Assembly: GCA_021767885.1 (NCBI GenBank)
Contig: JAASSM010000040.1
Coordinates: forward strand, 1 to 8,829
DNA from: a bacterium
GTDB taxonomy: Bacteria; Krumholzibacteriota; Krumholzibacteria; LZORAL124-64-63
Direction: 5' to 3'
DNA: 8,829 bases
The translations under genes and the position numbers were made by a program. Positions 5,234 to 8,829 of this stretch are shown here, one piece after another (positions within the stretch are counted from its first letter, which is position 1; each line of letters begins with the position of its first letter). The notes under the pieces are model-generated. The model saw only the letters and a program-made list of their open reading frames with translations. It was not told the DNA's origin and did no database searches.

Positions 5234-6817
5234 ATGCCCGTGTCCGGTGGTTCCGACCTCACCCCCGAGCACCTCGATCCCCTCGCGCGTCCGGACGCCC
5301 AGGCCGTGGAACTCGCCGAGCTCCGCGCCCTGCGCGAGCGCTTCGAGCTGGCCATCGAGGGGACCCGTGACGGCCTCTGGGACTGGAATCTCCAGACCGA
5401 CGAGGCCTACCACTCCGACCGTTTCGCCCGCATGCTCGGCTACGAGCCGGGCGAGCTTCCCGGCACCTCCGAGGCCTGGTCCGGCCTGTTGCACCCCGAC
5501 GACCGGGCCGCGGCGCTGGACGCCGTCCAGGCGTACCTGCGCGGCGCGACCCCGGAGTACGAGTCCACGTTCCGCATGCGGGCTCGTGACGGCTCCTACC
5601 GCTGGATCGTCGGCCGCGGCAAGTGCGTCCGGGACGCGGACGGCCGGCCGCTCCGGCTGGTGGGGTTCAACATGGACATCACCGCCCGCAAGGAGGCCGA
5701 GGACGCGCTCCAGGCCAGCGAGCAGCGGTTCCGCGCGCTCTTCGAGAAGAGCCCCATGGGCGTGGCCTACCACCGCATGATCTACGACACCGACGGCCGG
5801 CCCGTCGATTACCTCTTCCTCGACGCCAACGCGAACTACCTCGAGCTGACCGGCGTGGATCCCCGCGGCAAGCACGCCACGGAGGCCTTTCCCGGCATCG
5901 AGCACGACCCCTTCGACTGGATCGGCACCTTCGCCCGGTCCGCCCGCGACGGCGAGACCGTCCGCTTCCAGCAGCACCTCGAGGCCAACGACCGCTGGTA
6001 CGACTGCGTCGCCTTCCAGAGCGCGCCCGATCACTTCGTGGCGGCGTTCCTGGAGATCACCGACCAGCGCCGGCTCGAGGAGCAGCTCCGGCAATCGCAG
6101 AAGATGGAGGCCGTGGGGCAGCTCGCCGGCGGCGTGGCCCACGACTTCAACAACCTCCTGCAGGTGATCCAGGGTCATGGCGAGCTGGCCCTCGAGCAGA
6201 CCGCCGATCCGGAGGCGGTCACCGCCAGCCTCGAGCAGATGATGAAGGCCGCGAGGCGGGCCACCGCCCTGGTGAGCCAGCTCCTGGCGTTCAGCCGCCG
6301 CCAGCTGCTCGAGATGGTGGAACTGGACCTGGACCGATGCATCGCCGAGATGCTGGAGATGCTCCGGCGCCTGATCGGCGCGCACATCGTGCTGGACTTC
6401 CGCCCTGGCGCGGAGGCCGGCCTGGTGCGGGCGGACGCCGTCCAGATCGGCCAGGTCCTCACCAACCTCTGCGTCAACGCCCGGGACGCCATGCCGCGAG
6501 GCGGACGCATCCGCATCGCCACCGAGCGCGTGGACCTCACGCCGGAACTCTGCAGCGCGCTGGAGGGCGTGCAGCCCGGCCCGGCCATCCGGATGACCGT
6601 CGCCGACGAGGGCGAGGGGATCCCGTCCGACATCCTGGACCGGGTGTTCGACCCGTTCTTCACCACCAAGGGCGTGGGCGAGGGCACGGGTCTGGGCCTG
6701 TCCACGGTCTACGGACTGGTCCAGCAGCACCGCGGCGCGGTGGACGTGAGCAGCGCGCCGGGGCAGGGCACCACGTTCCGCATCTACCTGCCGCGGATCG
6801 AGCCGTCGGCGACGTGA
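5234..6817 (+). CDS. PAS-PAS sensor histidine kinase, soluble, no receiver domain
   Basis: 527 residues from the ATG at 5234 (AGGAG at 5218-5222). A GTG at 5225 is in frame but too close to that ribosome site. The first PAS domain, about 32-152, has the PAS_3-type features [17 protein letters not shown] and the [12 protein letters not shown]...DITARKEAE end. The second PAS-like domain, about 164-278, has [11 protein letters not shown] and ends [13 protein letters not shown]. The dimerisation/phosphoacceptor helix has [16 protein letters not shown] with H303. The ATPase domain has the N box (N415 in [10 protein letters not shown]), G1 (DEGEGIPSD, 458-466), F box (FDPFFTTK) and G2 (GEGTGLGLS, 482-490). 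It contains no membrane helix, so it senses a cytoplasmic signal. Kinases with this AHDFNNLL box often carry a receiver domain; here the chain ends right after the ATPase domain and no response regulator is within the window, so its partner is unlinked. No haem- or flavin-binding motif is obvious in either PAS. Confidence 0.94.
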   Translation: MPVSGGSDLTPEHLDPLARPDAQAVELAELRALRERFELAIEGTRDGLWDWNLQTDEAYHSDRFARMLGYEPGELPGTSEAWSGLLHPDDRAAALDAVQAYLRGATPEYESTFRMRARDGSYRWIVGRGKCVRDADGRPLRLVGFNMDITARKEAEDALQASEQRFRALFEKSPMGVAYHRMIYDTDGRPVDYLFLDANANYLELTGVDPRGKHATEAFPGIEHDPFDWIGTFARSARDGETVRFQQHLEANDRWYDCVAFQSAPDHFVAAFLEITDQRRLEEQLRQSQKMEAVGQLAGGVAHDFNNLLQVIQGHGELALEQTADPEAVTASLEQMMKAARRATALVSQLLAFSRRQLLEMVELDLDRCIAEMLEMLRRLIGAHIVLDFRPGAEAGLVRADAVQIGQVLTNLCVNARDAMPRGGRIRIATERVDLTPELCSALEGVQPGPAIRMTVADEGEGIPSDILDRVFDPFFTTKGVGEGTGLGLSTVYGLVQQHRGAVDVSSAPGQGTTFRIYLPRIEPSAT

Positions 6818-6960
6818 GAGGCAGAGCGGCGGCCAGCGGACCACGCGGTCGTCGCCCGCCGGTCCTGCTCCCGTGATGGGCGCCAGGTTGCCGCGTTCTG
6901 GAGAGCGAGGCCGTGATGCCATGCGTCGCGGCCCTGACTCCAGCACGAGGAGGCCTCGCC
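6818..6960 (+). other. Gap between kinase and secreted protein
   Basis: 143 bp with no recognisable gene. A loose inverted repeat (CGGCGG near 6827 with CCGCCG near 6857) is too open for a confident terminator. I see no well-spaced promoter. GAGGAGG at 6947-6953 is the ribosome site of the next gene. Confidence 0.4.
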
Positions 6961-8829
6961 ATGGCCGGTTCCGTCCGGACACCGCGCGGCGTCGGCCCGC
7001 AGGGGCGTGTCTGGTGCGCGCCGCTGCTCGGCCTGCTGGTCCTCGGGATCTCGGGCATCGCCGGCGCCCAGGCGCAACCGGTGATCGCGGAGCCCGACTG
7101 GACCGCGCTGCGCGCCATCGCCTTCGACAATCCCATGAGCGCCCGCTACAATCCCGTGGACGGCTGGATCTATCTGGGCCAGCGCGGTTCGGTGGACGGT
7201 CTGTTCCGCATCAACCGCTTCGGGCTGCGGCAGCAGATCTCGGGCGGGACCAACACGGCCGCCATCTGCGTCGATCCCGACTCGGGCAGCGTGTTCCAGT
7301 CCGAGGACTACGACGGCATCATCTACCGTACGGCCGCCGGCGCCACCGGACGCCAGGTCTGGGTGCGGGATCTCCATGCCGGGGACGACGACCCCGTGGG
7401 CATGGCCATCGCGCCGGCCAGCTACACCGGAGACGTCCTGACACCGCGCGCCGGGCTGGTGGCCGATCGCGGCAACGCCGGCCTGGACGAGCTCTGGACC
7501 TGGTCGCCCGACACCGCTGGCGGCGAGGTGGTGCTGCACGCCGACATCGGGATCCTGGTGGATCCCCTGGACGTGGCCATCGACAGCGCCCGGGTCTTCC
7601 TGGCCGATGGCGGCCTGTCCGCACCGGGCGTGCTCTACCGCGTGGACGCCGGGGGCAGCCTGGTCCCGCTGGTCACCAGCGAGCCCCTGGCCGACCCCGC
7701 CGGCATCGCCCTCGACCCCTGGAACGGCGATCTCCTCGTGCTCGATCACGGCGACCATCGCCTCGCCCGCGTCGACACCACCACCGGCGCGGTGAGCGCC
7801 GTGATCACGGGTCTGGCCACGAACCTGGGCTGGGCCGGCGTGGACATCACCGCCGATGGCCGGCTCCTGCTGGTGACCGACCGCGACGCGGACGCCGTCT
7901 ACGAGTTCGGCCGCTGCGGTCCCGGCCCCGGCTTCGCCGACTGTGACGGCAACGGCGTGCACGATGCCTGCGACGTCGCCGCCGGCCTCCACCCCGATTG
8001 CAACGCCAACGGCGTGCCGGACGCCTGCGACCTGGCCAGCGGCACCAGCGACGACTGCAACCTCGACGGCATCCCGGACGAGTGCCCGACCTGCCCCCCC
8101 GTGGAGGTGGTGTTCATCATGGACACCTCGGCCTCCATGGACGACGAGGCCGGCGCACTCTGCAACAGCATGGCCGCGGTGATCGCCGAGCTGGCGGCGG
8201 CCGGCGTGGAGGTGGCGCCCCGGCTCCTGGCGATCTGCAACCTGCCTGGCGGCGCCTACGACTGCCTGGAGGATCACATCGTCGCCCTGCTGGGCGCCGC
8301 GGTCCCCGGCGATCCGCCCGCGGGCCTGGAGGTCCTCGGCGACTGCCCCGGCGGCGATCAGGTCTGCTTCGAGGACTGGGGCCGGGCCACGGCCGTGGTC
8401 GCGGGCCTGTACCCCTGGCAGCCGGCCGGGGACACGCTCCGGCTGGTGATCCCGCTCTCGGACGAGGGCCCGTGGTGTGGCGACCCCGTGGGGGACCTCG
8501 ATCAGGCGTCCATCCCCCACGCCGTCGCCGTGGCCTCGGCCGCCGGCGTGGTGGTCTCCCCCATCACCGGCACCGGCGCCAGCAGTGCCGTGGTGACCCT
8601 GGCCGGCGACCTCGCCGCCGGCACCGGCGGCCAGACCTTCAGCTCCGCGGCTCCCGCGGCCGACATCGCCGCCGGCATCGTCCAGCTCGTGAGCGCGGCC
8701 TGCGTCGCGGCCACCGACTGCAACGAGAACGGTCAGCTCGACGAGTGCGACATCGCCGACGGGACCAGCGAGGATGCCAACGGCAACGGCATTCCCGACG
8801 AGTGCGAGGCCGTCGGGGTGGGCGACGCG
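6961..8829 (+). CDS. Secreted multidomain protein: beta-propeller-like region, calcium-type repeats, von Willebrand A domain (3' end cut off)
   Basis: 623 codons without a stop to the window edge. The ATG at 6961 follows GAGGAGG (6947-6953) by 7 nt. A signal peptide spans residues 1-38 (hydrophobic LLGLLVLGISGIAG, cleavage after AQA). Residues about 45-315 look like propeller/NHL-type blades, with recurring phrases such as YNPVDGWIYL, VDPDSGSVFQ, LDPWNGDLLVLDHGDHRLARVD and ADGRLLLVTDRDADAVYEF. Residues 319-378 hold three cysteine/aspartate repeats of the form DCNxNGxPDxCDxASG, resembling dockerin or thrombospondin type-3 calcium loops. A vWA domain follows (about 381-580) with the metal-binding D388-T-S390-A-S392 and a later acidic SDE (D501). 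A second pair of Ca-type repeats is at 586-615. The last residues (EAVGVGDA) resemble the run-in to a C-terminal sorting or FlgD-like domain, which would be outside the window. Likely a cell-surface or extracellular adhesion protein; the ligand is unknown. Confidence 0.85.
   Translation, partial: MAGSVRTPRGVGPQGRVWCAPLLGLLVLGISGIAGAQAQPVIAEPDWTALRAIAFDNPMSARYNPVDGWIYLGQRGSVDGLFRINRFGLRQQISGGTNTAAICVDPDSGSVFQSEDYDGIIYRTAAGATGRQVWVRDLHAGDDDPVGMAIAPASYTGDVLTPRAGLVADRGNAGLDELWTWSPDTAGGEVVLHADIGILVDPLDVAIDSARVFLADGGLSAPGVLYRVDAGGSLVPLVTSEPLADPAGIALDPWNGDLLVLDHGDHRLARVDTTTGAVSAVITGLATNLGWAGVDITADGRLLLVTDRDADAVYEFGRCGPGPGFADCDGNGVHDACDVAAGLHPDCNANGVPDACDLASGTSDDCNLDGIPDECPTCPPVEVVFIMDTSASMDDEAGALCNSMAAVIAELAAAGVEVAPRLLAICNLPGGAYDCLEDHIVALLGAAVPGDPPAGLEVLGDCPGGDQVCFEDWGRATAVVAGLYPWQPAGDTLRLVIPLSDEGPWCGDPVGDLDQASIPHAVAVASAAGVVVSPITGTGASSAVVTLAGDLAAGTGGQTFSSAAPAADIAAGIVQLVSAACVAATDCNENGQLDECDIADGTSEDANGNGIPDECEAVGVGDA
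7921..8094 (+). repeat. Triple Ca-binding-type protein repeat (D-C-N-x-N-G-x-x-D-x-C)
   Basis: Three tandem units within the secreted protein: DCDGNGVHDACD, DCNANGVPDACD and DCNLDGIPDEC, spaced by VAAGLHP or LASGTSD. Two more units lie at 8716-8805 (DCNENGQLDECD, DANGNGIPDEC), so the vWA domain is bracketed by them. The last unit has Ala in place of the first Cys. Such repeats occur in many Planctomycetes and FCB-group surface proteins. Confidence 0.75.

Noticed and set aside
4493..6982. 829-codon antisense open frame opposite the protease and kinase
   Set aside because: It crosses two well-supported genes and an intergenic gap, has biased composition and no recognisable domain.
6784..8520. 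578-codon antisense open frame opposite the secreted protein
   Set aside because: Composition is A/G/V/H/D rich, reflecting the complement of the vWA and propeller coding sequence; no ribosome site or domain. The plus frame has a signal peptide, a vWA motif and repeats.

Overview
This is a GC-rich bacterial chromosome segment with eight genes that can be supported, two of them cut by the window edges. Base composition and codon use look uniform, and I see no insertion sequence, CRISPR array, tRNA or rRNA. The lineage is uncertain. A UGA-containing rhodanese of the kind known from Deltaproteobacteria-like anaerobes, a periplasmic tetrahaem cytochrome c3-type protein, and a large secreted protein with Planctomycetes/FCB-style 'DCNxNGxxDxCD' repeats and a von Willebrand A domain together suggest an uncultured high-GC phylum with a Gram-negative envelope (Krumholzibacteriota/Eisenbacteria-like or a deltaproteobacterial relative). 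This is inference from protein style only.

Left part (1-2520). On the minus strand, a short single-domain rhodanese (492 to 172) is followed, with a 34-base overlap, by the start of a PAP2-type membrane phosphatase that runs off the left edge. The rhodanese frame is interrupted by one in-frame TGA (295-297), exactly at the active-site loop (Y-C-N-TGA-P-N). The rhodanese fold then continues for 40 codons to a second TGA. A GC-rich hairpin with G in its apical loop begins about 10 nt after the TGA in the mRNA. The best reading is a selenocysteine-containing rhodanese with a SECIS element, which a standard gene caller would truncate at 65 residues. Divergent from it lies a gene for an ABC-class predicted ATPase, probably starting at a TTG. 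It ends at a 15-bp perfect hairpin shared with the convergent cytochrome gene.

Middle part (2521-5160). The tetrahaem cytochrome (minus) and an OsmC/Ohr-type peroxidase (plus) diverge from a roughly 500-bp intergenic region. That region carries a Fur-like palindrome and a plausible cytochrome promoter. Downstream of OsmC is a site-2 protease (M50) fused to a CBS pair.

Right part (5161-8829). A soluble PAS-PAS sensor histidine kinase without a receiver domain has its own promoter-like sequence. It is followed by the secreted propeller/vWA/calcium-repeat protein, which is open at the right edge.

A loose common theme is redox and stress handling (seleno-rhodanese, cytochrome c3, OsmC, sensor kinase, intramembrane protease), but the genes do not form one obvious operon or pathway. 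The most valuable observation is the selenocysteine rhodanese and its overlap with the PAP2 gene.
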